Assembly: GCA_014281115.1 (NCBI GenBank)
Contig: JACONQ010000004.1
Location: 1,178,001-1,242,000, forward strand
Source of the DNA: Laburnicola sp. R22_1
Lineage: Eukaryota; Ascomycota; Dothideomycetes; Pleosporales; Didymosphaeriaceae
Direction: 5' to 3'
Length of the DNA stretch: 64,000 nucleotides
Shown piece by piece: positions 1 through 11,017 of the stretch. Made by a program: the position numbers and the translations under genes. Positions within the stretch are counted from its first letter, which is position 1; every line of letters begins with the position of its first letter. The notes under the pieces are model-generated. The model worked only from the letters and a program-made list of their open reading frames with translations, made no database searches and was not told the DNA's origin.

Positions 1-93
1 GCTAGCTATAAACTTAATAATAGCCTTATTAGCCACTCTATTACGCGACTACGACTTAAATAGACGCTTTTTAGTAGCCTGAGATACTAATCC
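1..93. other. AT-rich flank of the copia insertion, no gene
   Basis: This stretch and the DNA after position 5622 were contiguous before the copia element inserted, as shown by the AATCC target duplication at 89-93 and 5623-5627. It is rich in TA and TAA/TAG trinucleotides, as expected of RIP-mutated DNA. I see no coding sequence in it. It may be part of the same decayed locus as the HET-NACHT relic. Confidence 0.6.
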
Positions 94-320
94 TGTCAGA
101 TATAAGGGTATTCTTAATAAATAAGATGAAAGGTGGTTTAATTTTAATAAGTGTTGAGATCGGCTCATTCTGTTGATTGTGTGTCTCCTCTCTCGAGGTT
201 TGCTTGTGCGCTGTTTTGGTTCTTGGCTAATCCTCCATACTATCCCTATTTGGGTAGGGGCTGTTTCATCTCTCTCCTGCCACCCACGATAGTTGTTCGG
301 ATCACCTATCCAATCTGACA
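94..320 (-). repeat. Copia-1 3' LTR
   Basis: This 227-bp LTR lies downstream of the polypurine tract on the coding (minus) strand. It matches 5396-5622 except at two G/A positions. Confidence 0.93.
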
Positions 321-334
321 CACCCCCTCAGCTC
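321..334 (-). other. Copia-1 polypurine tract
   Basis: The plus strand reads CACCCCCTCAGC directly after the LTR, giving a purine-rich GAGGGGGTG on the minus strand immediately before the LTR. This is the expected plus-strand primer position. The same layout recurs in the other copia elements of the window. Confidence 0.7.
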
Positions 335-731
335 GGCGACCTCGCCTTGAGCTGTTCACCATTCATTCTTAGGTGATCCAGGATGTCTTAGCATCTACCG
401 TTCTCCCTAAAGCTTTAATCTTTCGTGTTATCGCATCTATCTCTCCTTGCTCTACAATCATGCGGTCCTTCACGTTTGCCAGTCCTACTTGGCTTAGGAA
501 CTAGGGCCAGGTCCCAACAGGAAGGGTCTTAGTGAATCCATCAGCGATTATATCGCTTGAGGGGACATATGTCACTCTAATTAACTTCCTCTTTGCCTCC
601 TGTCGTAGCTAGTAATTGTGGATATCCACATGTCGGAGCTTGGTCATCAGCTGAGAGATCTCCTCGTTGATCAGCCGAATCGTCTGCTTGTTGTCGCACT
701 GAATAGTAATCACTAGGTCTTCCAGTGTTAC

Positions 732-3700
732 TTAAAGTTCGTTAAGCAGCATCCGTGTAAACATAGCTTCCTTAGCTACTTGGGATAGTGCTAGGAGCTC
801 TGCCTCAGTTGTCGAAGTGGTAACCGTGTCCTGCTTGTTGGCTCGCCAGGCGATAAGGCCGCCAAATAGTTTAATTGCGTACCCTTGGGAACTCTTCCTA
901 TCCATTGTGTTGTCTGCAAACGATGCGTCGCTAGCTACAATAAGACTATCGTCTCCTCCAAACTCTAGGGCGTATGTTCGTGTAGAGTGTAGGTACAAGA
1001 GGACACGGTCAGTCACTTGTTGATGTGTTGGGCTTGGATTAGTAAGGAAGCGGGCGAGTTGCGAGACAGCGAATGCAACGTCAGGGCGTGTATTCACCGC
1101 TACAAAGAGTAGGGAGCCAATTTTGCGTTAGTACAGGTTAATCTCTCCATGTGTTGCGAGGTCTGTGCGGCCAGTAAGCTCTATTCGAGCCATCAGGGTA
1201 TCGTGGCGAAGGTCATAATCAGTTGCGAGTTGGACGATTTTGTCGATATACGCGGCTTGCGATAGCCATATCTTCTGCTGGGTTCGGTCTCTCATCACCT
1301 CTATTCCAAGGAACCATCTCAAATCCCCTCCTCCTGTTAGGCTGTATTTCTTCTGGAGATCCTTCACGACCTGGTCTGCTAGTGTACGGTTTCGTGGGTG
1401 ATACGCAAGAATGATATCATCAACGTAGAAGAAGATAAACACCCCTTTTCGTACCATGCAACATGGTTCGTGTGGAACTACAGAGAAACCAAGCTCTGTG
1501 AGGTAGGTGGTGAAGTCCCTTTGCCATAGTAAGGGTGAGATCCGCAGGCCATACAGCGCCTTTTGAAGCTGAAGTATCGTGCCTGGACGTGCATACCCGC
1601 GTGGCATTCGCATGTAGATAACACGATCAATCAATGCATGTACGAAAGCGTTGGTCACGTCGTACTGCTTTAGCTCTAGGTTAAACCGAGCAGCAATAGC
1701 CATCAGCATCCTAAACGATCTTCCTGCGAGTGTGGCGGCATAGGTCTCTTGGGCGGTAACATTGTTCTGTTGATCGCCTCGGACAACTAGCCTTGCCTTA
1801 CACTTCTGGAAGTAGTGGTGCTAATCGAGCTTGTAGGTGTATACCCACATTGAATCCAGTATCTAGATTCCTTCTCATCTTGCCTAAATAGTGGGCACCT
1901 CAGTTCATGACTTCGTTTGTTTGTGGCTATTGAGGTATTCTTCCTCGGCTTTCTTAAAGAGCATGTAGAGTGGGTGCGTAGGCTTGAGCCCGTTCGGAGG
2001 AGGTGCTAGTGACAGTTCGCTATAATGAGGCTGATAGCCCTTTATTATCATGCGTTCAATGCTTGCGTCATCCAGTTTCTTCCCCTCTACTTCACAAACG
2101 TGACCTGCTTTGGTACCAGCCATAAAGGCTGCGGTCCATGGTGCAGTGGCTTTCGCTTCACTGGGTAAGGAACTAAGTGGAGATCGGAGTCTGTCCAGGT
2201 CGTGAGAGAGGGGCAACTGGGGATCAACCAGCTTTCCTTCCTCTTCACGTAGGAGGGCTCTCTCAACAGGCTGTATTCCTCCAGGGCGAGGCAGGGCTGG
2301 ATCTAGCTCCTGATCATCTCTAGCGCTGGGCAGCGAGTTGGGGCACTGCTCGTATCCATCTGAGCTCATTAGTTGCGCTAATAAGGCTGCTGGTGGTGGT
2401 GTACTTGGCGGCGTCGGGTAGGGTATGACCTTCTTCCCGCGCTCGTCGTACTGGGGTGTCCCCACTTGCTCAGAAGGAGAGTCGTCCGTCGCTTCATCCT
2501 CATAGAACCTGCTTGTAGCATCGTTCTGTTGTGATGGTGAAGGCGGTAGCTCTATCGTCCTGATCTAAGTTGCAATTTCTTCAAGGGTACTGTGCATAAG
2601 ATTGTCCATAATGTGTTTCATGTCTCCGTCGAAGATGCTATCTTCGTCGAACACTACGTCGCGGGTGCTGATGACCTTGCCCATCGACAGTATCCATATC
2701 CTAAAGATGTTTGAGGAAACGTAACCCACTAAGTATCCAATCCATGCCTTTGGGTCAAGTCTTTGTAGACGTCCTTTGCCACGCTTCGTATCATCCGTTA
2801 TGGCAAAGGCCTTACAGCCATATGCTCATAGATAGGATTGGTTTGGTTTGCGTGGGGACGTGACTATCCTATTTTAAAAGGCGACAGCGGTAAAGAACGC
2901 TTCATAGGGCGTCTTCCAGCGATTCGAATACTTAGGTGTTCGATTGTATAGGTATACGGCGGTTCGAGTCACTTCAGGCCATACTTCCTATGGTAGATTC
3001 GCGTCAAGGCGCATTGCACGAGCTTTCTCCTTTACCACACCCCCTAAGCGTTCAGCTCCGCCGTTTTGGGCTTGGGTATCAGGTGCTGAGGGCTCCACTG
3101 CTATACCTTGCTCGTCCCTCCACCTCTGGGCTTCGGCTGAGCGAAACGTCTCATTATCAGTCTTAATGACTTTAACCGCAATCCCAAATTGATTCTTCAT
3201 AAATGTGATAAATGTTTGGAGGGTTTTAATAATTGATCTGGCAGGTCGGTTGTCTTTAAAATAGAAATCCCATAGCATACCAGTAACTCTGCACATGATT
3301 AGCATTTGGCTCTTCTCCTTTGTGTTACTCCCTTCTTCGTAATCATGAAAGTCTAGGGCTATTCGCTCTCCTGGACCTTCTAGGATTGTTCGGGGGGTTC
3401 TTCTTATCTGTCGCTTAGACTTTGATCTTCCACATGCGTCGCACTTGACAGTAGGAATGCCAACAATCTTCACCCCCTCAGAGTGATGCACGAGGTGCTC
3501 AAGTGCCTGAGGTCCTAGGTGTCCCAGTCGTTTGTGCCACATCTCACCGCTCGCTCGTTGTCGCGGCTTGATTGTGCGTGCTTTGGTTGTTGCAAAGGTT
3601 GATTTTGGCTCAGAGACATTGTTGTACTCAACAACCCATTGTCCGTATCGTTCTTCAAGGAGCGCAACAGCGCTATCGTCGTATCGGCGTAGTACGGTAG

Positions 3701-5288
3701 GGTTTAACTTGGTATCCCACCATAGGCCTTGTTGTCAGAGTACTCTAAATAAGACAAGGTTACAGTGTAGGTCTGGGCAGAAGGCCACATCTCTAAGGTG
3801 AAGGCGGCGTGTTGAGCCTGCAGTCTTCACTCTCACATATAGTGAGCCATATGCCATAATCCATACGCGTAAGTTCCCTGCCCATAAGAAATCTCCTGGT
3901 GTGGGTGGCCAAGTGTTCGTAAATCGTCTGATATTATTTGCTACATGGCACGTTGTCCCTAAGTCGAGGATAAAGGATCGTTCAAGTGGGTACCTTAACT
4001 GTTTCGTCATAAAAAAGGCGGCGGCTATCGCAATATTAACCTCTCCAATTTGCCTTCCATGTAGTCACTCCTCTGTGAAAGCTTCTATCGTTAGAGTCGC
4101 TGAGTGCGACTTCTTAAGAGCTGGGGTCTTCGATCGTGGCCTTTTCGCTGAGCGTATTTCCTCCTAAAGTTCAGCATTGTTGCTAATCCTTTCTTAAGCC
4201 ATTCTCTTGACGCCGTCTCAGGCTCTCCAATTTGGAGGCGCTGTCTCTGGCATTGCATACCAACACTTGTTAAGATCATGTGGTCCATCACAAGCCTTAC
4301 ACTTCTGCGTTGTATAGTCAATCGTATCACTATCGCGATAACTGCGCTTTTGACGTTAGTTACGACCTCTTCCGCGAGTTGGTTTGGTATCGGCATTATC
4401 ATCAGCTTCTTCTCTAGCGAGGGTTGGTCCTCCAGCTGAGAAGGCTGCTCTGGACGATTTGCTCTTGGCTAGGTATAGTAGGTTAGCTTGTTTTCTAAAT
4501 CGTAGGAACATGTCGGTGGCCGTCACCATAGGATCTGGGAGGCCGTTTTCCATAAATGAGATTGTCCATCCTTAGAAATTCTTTGCTGTAGCTTTCACGA
4601 AGTCGTTCTTGATGAATTGATCGTTCAGGCAGTTAGGTACACCAGTCGCTTTGGCTTCTGTAACCGCGTGGTCCACTTCAGTAAGCCAGGTGTCCCAATG
4701 GGCTGTTGTCCTTATTGGTTTAAAGGCTGCTTGGTATCGTTCCCTTGCTTTGTTGAGCTCGTCCTCTGATCTCACGCCTACAGTAGCGGCGAGTTTGATT
4801 ATCCAGCTTCGATATGGTTGGGACGGCTTGCAGCAGTTAGTGAATAGGTGTGAGGATACTGTCGTCCGAATGAAGTCGGTGACCTGAGAGAAGTGGGTTT
4901 GTTCTTGTTAATGTTTCTGATCGAGGACCTTGTATTCTTCAAAAATGGACTTGAAGTCGTCTACGTCTTCTTTGTATGAGGTCTTGCCGGCGTTCGAGAG
5001 GTCGGACGGTCGAGCCGGTACAAACAGGGGTATCACTGCGTGCTGCCCGTGATTCGCTCAGTATTGGGTTTGATGTTGGTTTATCGCCGCTGTAGCTGGT
5101 TGATAGTCGGCTATCAAGGGCCTGATTAGGGCGATAGGTTCGGCGAGTGGCTGGGCCATCTGTTTGGGGTCGATCTTCGACCAGACGTTCAACGACACAC
5201 ACTTCGACTCCAGTTGTGCGATCCACTTGATCCACTGGGTATGGTCCATAAGGATTACTGTGGGGTCGCGATTCGGGGTAGTTAACAT
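732..5288 (-). pseudogene. Copia-1 gag-pol, broken by stops and frameshifts
   Basis: The retroelement polyprotein is now split into about ten open pieces. From the start near 5288 they cover the Gag N-terminus, a C-x2-C-x4-H-x4-C zinc knuckle near 4260-4300 (CKACDGPHDLNKC), a protease-like piece (3735-4010), the GAG-pre-integrase and integrase core (2988-3542, with WHKRLGHLG, CDAC and the first catalytic Asp in IALDFH), reverse transcriptase (1128-1709, with FYVDDI) and RNase H (732-1097, with SDASFAD and TEAELLAL). Many interruptions are TAG or TAA, as expected from C-to-T changes in CAG, CAA and TGG codons. The piece 1905-2465 is the variable, proline-rich linker between integrase and RT. 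It is not expected to be functional. Confidence 0.88.
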
Positions 5289-5384
5289 CTTGATGGATTT
5301 TTATCGTTCTGTGCGACGTCGCGTCGTTTCGGCTCGAGTTGTATCGGCGTTCTGGTTGTTCCGGTGTTCAAGGTAGAGGCACTA

Positions 5385-5395
5385 AGACTCTTAAT
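5385..5395 (-). other. Copia-1 primer binding site, probable half-tRNA-Lys(CUU)
   Basis: Directly inside the 5' LTR the minus strand reads ATTAAGAGTCT. Its complement matches the anticodon loop of lysine tRNA with anticodon CUU (GACTCTTAAT). Copia elements are known to prime from an internally cut half-tRNA. The tRNA assignment is from memory of tRNA-Lys(CUU). Confidence 0.6.
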
Positions 5396-5622
5396 TGTCA
5401 GATATAAGGGTATTCTTAATAAATAAGATGAAAGGTGGTTTAATTTTAATAAGTGTTAAGATCAGCTCATTCTGTTGATTGTGTGTCTCCTCTCTCGAGG
5501 TTTGCTTGTGCGCTGTTTTGGTTCTTGGCTAATCCTCCATACTATCCCTATTTGGGTAGGGGCTGTTTCATCTCTCTCCTGCCACCCACGATAGTTGTTC
5601 GGATCACCTATCCAATCTGACA
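5396..5622 (-). repeat. Copia-1 5' LTR
   Basis: The upstream LTR for the leftward transcript, 227 bp, with the same TGTCAGAT and ATCTGACA ends as its partner. It is followed by the AATCC target duplicate. Confidence 0.93.
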
Positions 5623-5627
5623 AATCC

Positions 5628-6199
5628 ACTAGGGCTTTGCGCAGTAAGCGCCGCTACTACAACTACTTAACTATTAGATTAATTGCCTATACAGCTAGCA
5701 AGGTAGGCGGCTATTACTAGCTCTCTAGTAGCTTTATAGGCTGGCTTTTAGTGCCTTTGCTATAAAAGACGCGGGCGCGTTTAAAGAGAGAGTTAGGGGT
5801 TATTTTAGCGTGTTCTATAACGCGTTTGCTACCTCTACTAGCAGCTTTAGTAGCTTTAAAGACAGGTATAATAGGCTATAAGGTAGTAAAAGAGGCAGTA
5901 AAGTACTAGGGTAGGCACTAGGATAGGCGTTATAGAGTAATAAGTACGCGGTAAGTTTAAATAAACACGCGATATTAGGTAGCTAGAGCTAACTAAGCTA
6001 ATCTTAATACTATAAAACTATCGCGAAATCGCTTTTACTAGTAACTTAAAAATCTCATAAAAATTAACTCTAAGATAGCCTAAATATCTAAGTTATTTAA
6101 GTTTACTAAGTAAGTTTTCTATTAAAACTTAAATTGCTTAGTAAATTTATATAAGCGAACTTAGCTTACTTAAATTAGTTATTACCTAAGTTTAATAAG
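5628..6199. other. RIP-degraded DNA, no gene recognised
   Basis: The sequence is AT-rich with stops in every frame. It lies downstream of the NACHT part of the HET-NACHT relic and may be its decayed C-terminal half or an older repeat. I could not match its translations to a family. Confidence 0.5.
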
Positions 6200-7383
6200 C
6201 AAGACTTATAAGTTACTTACTTATTAATAAGTCTAGCGTTTATATTCTTAAAGAGTGCTTTTTTAGCGTAATTATACTCTTTCTAAATATGCAAGATAAG
6301 TAATAGCTACTACTTAATAAGCAAGTATAGTAGACTTTATAGCACCATAGTAGCGCTATTAATTCGCGAGTCTATAGCCTAATAAAAGAAGTAGGACAGA
6401 AGGTCTATCTTTATAACTAACTTCTTTAACTTATTAATAATGCTGCAAAGTAGTATTATCTTGCCCTTACTAGAATCGCTCTTAATTTAGAGCAGTCGGC
6501 TATTCTTATTATTACGCCATTACTAGAAGTTAGCGTTCTTAAGGATCTAATAGTAAGAGTCCTCTAACAGCCCTCTCTTAGTGTCTTTAATGCGCTTTTT
6601 ATTGTTATAAGAATTAGTAAGATATAAATCTTAGATATATTTCTTCTACTTACTAATTTCTTCTTAGAGCCTTCTAAACGCACTCTCTATTCCTTTGCTA
6701 TAAATAGATAGTATATAGATATTAAAAATACCTAGTAATAAGTACGCTCTATCTTCTACACGCTTAGTCTTATAGTATTCTATCTATAACAGTTAAATAT
6801 AAACGCTAAACTAGGATAAGAGGACTTCTTAAAGCGTAGATTTAGGTATAACCATAATCTTATAAATTTACTATCTAAGCGAATATTTATTACCAAGTTA
6901 CTTACCTTTCTAGAAAAAGAATTTAACCAAAGCGAGAGCAAGAAGCTCTTAGAGCGTCTAACCCCAAGTAAACTATTTACTATTACGAAAGTTTAATACT
7001 CATAATAATAGACTACACTCTTTATTAGTATTAAAAGAAGATCTAAGAATATCTTATAAATAGACGTAGCATTAAGTCGCATTATAGTACTACTAAAATA
7101 TCGAGTTAATAGTGTGCGAGAGTTTAGCCTTAATTTCCTTATTAATATAATATGTGTTAATTTAGAAGTAGTCTAGACCATTACACGCAGCTTGCTTTGC
7201 ATAAAACTAAATCTTCTTATAGCTAGACTTATTTTTACTAGTGTTATTTATTAGGTTATTAAAGGTAACTTTCTCTATATTGGCACCCTAGGTGTGTAAA
7301 AGAATTGTATAGGGATAAATAGAGTTATTATTAATCTAAGTAAGAATAAAGTCGCTAGTGTTGCTATATTGCATAAGACGCAT
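6200..7383 (-). pseudogene. RIP-destroyed HET-NACHT (NLR-type incompatibility) gene
   Basis: Read leftward from an ATG at 7381-7383, one frame follows the HET domain and then a NACHT NTPase domain of fungal heterokaryon-incompatibility proteins (HET-E/HET-D type). HET landmarks: LLHT*GA where SHTWGA is expected near 7280, GLDY and a decayed WIDTCC-like block near 7160, YVYL near 7050, and VEDRAYLLLGIF near 6740. The NACHT P-loop is at 6454-6486: the surviving codons read IKSDSSKGKII, where the family has a GDPGKGKT-type motif. Each departure I checked there (Gly to Ser, Pro to Ser, Thr to Ile) is one G-to-A or C-to-T change. Gln and Trp codons are now stops throughout. Recognisable similarity fades near 6200. 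The repeat domain that normally follows NACHT is not visible. Such proteins trigger cell death on fusion of unlike strains; this copy is dead. Confidence 0.8.
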
Positions 7384-8055
7384 TATTTCGCATAAGAGCT
7401 AGATGGGGGCAAGTAGTAGGAACAAATCTTAGTTAGCATTAGACGCGGCAGCCTAGCTAAAGAGACAAGGTAGCGGCTTGTTAAGCACTTTAGTCCTAGG
7501 CTACTAAGGTTAGCCAGCATAGGAAGAGAGAGGACATAGAGCTATACCTAAGGATTAAATCTAATAGCGATGCGGCGCAAGAGTACGCGAGTTCTATTAC
7601 TGTGTTAGTGGGTTTGGGCTAGAGTAGGTAAGAGCAGGCCATCGCAGGCGAGTTGCGGCTGATTGCACAGCCCACTGTGGCGCAGACACTTAGGCTAACT
7701 ATAGGGCCTATAAGCTACAAGCTGGCTGTTCTAGATGACAAATGTAAATAACGTTGGCGTGATTATGTAGTCTGTAAGAGCCATTTCGCGCTAGCTAGAT
7801 ATAGTTCGCGCTTTGATTAGAAGTACTAATTAGCGTGGCAAGGACGCATGAATGTTCCCGCCACATCGAGGCAAAAGGCTAATATAACTGCGCAACATTG
7901 TTAAAAGGTTCTGACGCTTGTATAAGGCATGTACCTTCGCATTGTAGTAGCACAAACAAGGTAGTGCGGCTGTAGCAGAGAGACATCTTTATGCGACGAA
8001 AGAAAGCACCTTGTCTATTGGGCGCGGAGGCAACCATGCAAATGTAATTTATTAG
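7384..8055. other. Upstream flank of the HET-NACHT relic, no gene
   Basis: I find no open frame of note. The last part (8021-8050) is 26/30 identical to the inner part of the palindrome arm at 13203-13232, with mostly transition differences, so a decayed fragment of that element lies just outside the palindrome. Confidence 0.5.
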
Positions 8056-8212
8056 TAACGTCCCTCACTGCGTAGCGAGACACACTGTGTGGCGAGACAA
8101 ACGAGGGGTACTTTGACTTTTAGCAACTGGAAAGCTTATGCGCACAACAAATATTGCTATGTTTCTACGAAAATAATCTGCTCTAGCTAATTCTGAGTGT
8201 CTATAACCCCTC

Positions 8213-8500
8213 TTACCCAAAAATTACGTTCGCATCGTCGCCTCCGCGCCTGATTTGTACAGTGCCTTGTGGCATGGCATACCAGGCTTTCCTCCGCACA
8301 GCGCCAACCTCAAGCCTTTTTCGCTCCAAATGTTTGTAGAATAGCCTTAGCCTACCCGCACAGCCCCCCTCCAACACCAGGAAGTCATCATCAGCCCTAT
8401 GCGCGCTGCGGGGCGCGATTTCATGCAGGGCCGCCCCGTCGATTGGTACTTCCAGCGGAAGCGAACCACCGATCCGGGTTAGTGCGCGATGACCCCGCAC
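8213..8500 (-). CDS. Uncertain 95-codon outward-facing open frame
   Basis: A GC-rich open frame of 95 codons reads outward toward the left terminus of the palindrome. The stretch before it holds a good donor (GTAAGA near 8507) and an ACTAAC branch-like site near 8480, so it could be part of a spliced gene. In the right arm the same frame is broken by two of the one-base deletions. I recognise no domain. It may be a chance frame. Confidence 0.2.
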   Translation of the reverse strand: MRGHRALTRIGGSLPLEVPIDGAALHEIAPRSAHRADDDFLVLEGGCAGRLRLFYKHLERKRLEVGAVRRKAWYAMPQGTVQIRRGGDDANVIFG

Positions 8501-9163
8501 GTCTTACCTCATACATCTGCGTGTATTTTACTGTACGATGTGTGGCTTTACGAGTTGCACAAGCGCTCGGATTATCCTTAAATCTGACCTGGATTGGGAG
8601 CAATGACAAGACATGGCTCGTGCTTGTTTAGTCAGCCAACGCGCTTCTAGCGTCGAAACCAGCTTCAACACGGCGATCCCGGTCGGCTAGCATCCAATTT
8701 TAGATTCTAATTTAACTTAATCCTTTTCCGGAACCCTACTTAGCCTTAGCTACCATTTACCCCGCTCAACCCGTCTCCATGTCATCCTTTTCACCCCCAT
8801 GAAATGCTTATCCCAACCGGTCAGCATTTGTCCTCCATCTTTTTCCTCCTTTCGATCGCATTCGTTGCCCACGACCGCCTGATCGGCAATTGTTGCCTTC
8901 CCACTGTCCCGCTCACCGATGTAATAAGTCGGTGAAAGTCTTCACCGGAGAGGCAGAGTCGATAATTGCGAATTAACGAGTAGCAGCACAAGCAGCCGCA
9001 GCAGCAATATTGTGGCTACACCGCAGGGCAGAAACGCAGTACGTGGCGCAATGCAGATTACGCGCTTATTGATTTGGCTGCAGGACAGAGCGTAGTACGT
9101 AGCTAGCAGCGTCCGGTGAAGGTGCTTGGGATTAGAGCCTCGAGCACTAGGTTCAACTTTGAC

Positions 9164-9169
9164 TATAAA
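9164..9169 (+). promoter_or_regulatory. TATA-like box of the left-arm gene
   Basis: TATAAA lies about 140 bp upstream of the ATG at 9308. It is duplicated in the right arm at 12285-12290, so both genes carry the same upstream region. Confidence 0.35.
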
Positions 9170-9307
9170 CACTAGGGATCGTTCTTTGACTTGATGCGTT
9201 ATGCTAGCTAGACCATATCGTTCCGTTGGGGCCTATATTTCTCTACGTTTTACTCTACAAGACCGCTGCCCTACGCCCTAATGCTGCCAAAATTAAAAAG
9301 GCCAACA

Positions 9308-10292
9308 ATGCTCAGACGCTCCCCTCGCCGCAACGAAGACACCCATTCAATGGCACAGGCAGTTGAAGGCGTGTGCTTGTCAGGTAGTACTACCTAAATC
9401 TTTCATGGCTTGATGTTAACAGTTGTCCGCAGACTCCACGCCAGACATTGAAATGTTGGATATGGACCTCTTCATTAACAGTAATACGCTGGTGCGTTTC
9501 ATGTTAACAGAGTGCATAGGCTGACCAGACAATGGAGTAGATTTTGACCTATGGTTTGCAAAGGCGATCGTCCAGTTTTATCTGGCTATGGCTACTCAAA
9601 AGGAGCACCTGGGACATGCCACTGTCAACCCAAAGGTAGCTCGCAGCGATGCCGTTCCCTTGGTTTTGTAGACTAAACTTCCTCAGGACGTCATCGAGCA
9701 AGTGGAAGCTAGATACTGGAGAGGACCTAGCCAAAATGTAGGAGGCAATGTTGACTTCTTCTACCCTGGATCCGAGCTTTTCGGTCGCATTAAAGCCGCT
9801 CGCGCCACCAAGGACGGCAAGACGTTACAGACCTTCTTAGACCAGCTATCGTCCGATATCCTGTCAAGCTGCAGAAGGCTACGCAACGAGAAAGTGGCAG
9901 AGCTTGACGGTACGCCATTCAGCCCCGATCATAACCACCGCGCTACAACCCCAAGCTCCACTACGAGCACCGATCCGTCTTTGGAAGACAGTCAGGAAGC
10001 AGCGTGTACTGCCACCGAGACAGAAAGCTCCGCGCAGGAAAATGGCGTACAAAGCACGACCCTTTCCGCCCCGGGCGGTCTTCCAATACCACGGTACACC
10101 TCCCTCTTATACGAGTACGCTGCTCGTTCCGGGAAACAGCCTGAGTATAGAAAAGACTGGGTGTCTTTCGATGTGTGGCGTTGCGAAGCCGTCTTTAACG
10201 GCATTTCTGGAGTAGGAGAAGCTCAGAGTTGGAAGAATGCAAGACATATTGCATCTCAAAATATTTGTCAAACTCTTGGGATTACGGAGTAA
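9308..10292 (+). CDS. Arm gene, left version: shared N-terminus plus dsRNA-binding domain
   Basis: A predicted spliced gene of 278 residues. Exons are 9308-9383, 9433-9480, 9529-9635 and 9687-10292. The three introns (49, 48 and 51 nt) remove the only in-frame stops and have GT-AG ends; the third has a CTAAAC branch-like site. The ATG sits in CAACAATG, a good fungal start context. Residues 1-213 are encoded in the palindrome arm and are identical to the right-arm gene. They include FDLWFAKAIVQFYLAM, a RYWRG block and a Ser/Thr-rich linker. I recognise no domain there. Residues 214-278 come from the core and look like a double-stranded RNA-binding motif: YTSLLYEYAARSG as helix 1, a short beta sheet, then SWKNARHIASQNICQTLGI as helix 2. 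The usual lysines of helix 2 are only partly kept. Function unknown; nucleic-acid binding is inferred. Confidence 0.68.
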
Positions 10293-11017
10293 ACAAAGCT
10301 TCGTGCATTGTATTTGCGTTTCGATTTTTACATTTGTTCTATAGAAATGACGTTAATTTGCACAATGCCTTATTCCTGGCAATTGATACACTATGTTCGT
10401 GAATATTTGTTACTTAAGGCTCTTGCCGAAACTAGACGGGAGAGAGATGGATCCTTAAATTCACATAGCGCGAGTGATGAATACAGTATCATTTATTCGC
10501 TATAGTTGATGAGACCTTACAGCCGCAATGCTCGTCGTGAACGCTTGTAAGTTAGCCCTTTGTCAGGAACCCATCGGGATTTGTTCGTGGTATACATAGT
10601 AACTTACAGTGTAGAGGTCCTAGTAGAGGCTCGAACTGAGGTGCATAGTTGAACTAGTCGTACTATTGAAATAGTGCAGTGGGGGGCGGAGGTGCCCGCT
10701 GCAGCGCCGGGATCATAATGATCCTCGGCTCGGAACAACTATCTACCGAGGTCACGTGACGGGCTAATCACGTGACAGGAAGTCGGGAGCCAGATCCATC
10801 ACATACTGCGCCATTTCTCAGTCTCGAGTCACTTCTAACCACTCATCCGCCTGTTTAGTGTATCTTTGCACTCCGAACACTCTTCTCCCGCGCAACGTCT
10901 AGATAAGTTAGTGCTGCACTGGGACTGAATGAAAGATCTTAAAAGCGAAAGGCTGGCCAAAAGAACCCAAACGTCTATTAGAGAAAAACTATATAATAGA
11001 ATATTCTATATAATTCC
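10293..11017. other. Core spacer between the two convergent gene ends
   Basis: This 725-bp unique sequence separates the convergent 3' ends of the two arm genes. A 65-codon open frame at 10308-10505 on the plus strand has no recognised similarity. The middle holds GTCACGTGAC (10751-10760) and ATCACGTGAC (10767-10776), and a GGATCATAATGATCC near-palindrome at about 10709-10723. The CACGTGA pair suggests a former promoter or LTR, but I could not define ends. Confidence 0.5.
10751..10776. promoter_or_regulatory. Paired CACGTGA palindromes
   Basis: Two copies of the 8-bp palindrome TCACGTGA, 16 bp apart centre to centre, in otherwise non-coding DNA. CACGTG is a core site for bHLH factors in fungi. 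Its role between two convergent 3' ends is unclear. Confidence 0.35.

Larger units (their letters stand above)
94..5622 (-). mobile_element. Complete Ty1/copia LTR retrotransposon (Copia-1), mutated
   Basis: A full-length element bounded by two 227-bp LTRs and a perfect 5-bp target duplication AATCC (89-93, 5623-5627). The LTRs begin TGTCAGAT and end ATCTGACA, so they carry an 8-bp terminal inverted repeat. The polypurine tract lies beside the left LTR (read as GAGGGGGTG on the minus strand) and the primer binding site beside the right LTR, so the element is transcribed leftward. The order gag, protease, integrase, reverse transcriptase, RNase H is that of copia. The two LTRs differ at two positions by eye, both G to A, so the insertion is fairly recent, yet the coding region carries many stops. 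Confidence 0.93.
8056..10094 (+). repeat. Left arm of the large inverted repeat
   Basis: The arm is 2,039 bp and matches the reverse complement of 11360-13397. By eye I found one substitution (near 8583, A versus C) and three one-base indels in homopolymer runs (near 8365, 8411 and 8835), or about 99.8% identity. It contains the terminus, an outward-facing open frame, the upstream region, exons 1-3 and the shared part of exon 4 of the spliced gene. It ends inside a coding exon. Confidence 0.95.

Noticed and set aside
8942..9172. A 76-codon frame with a leucine-rich, membrane-like C-terminus, present in both arms
   Set aside because: It is short, lies on the strand opposite to the spliced gene in what should be that gene's upstream region, and has no start context.
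9669..9671. A premature TAG suggesting that the arm genes are pseudogenes
   Set aside because: It lies inside a 51-nt GT-AG intron with a CTAAAC branch site. Removing it keeps the frame, and the stop is the same in both arms.
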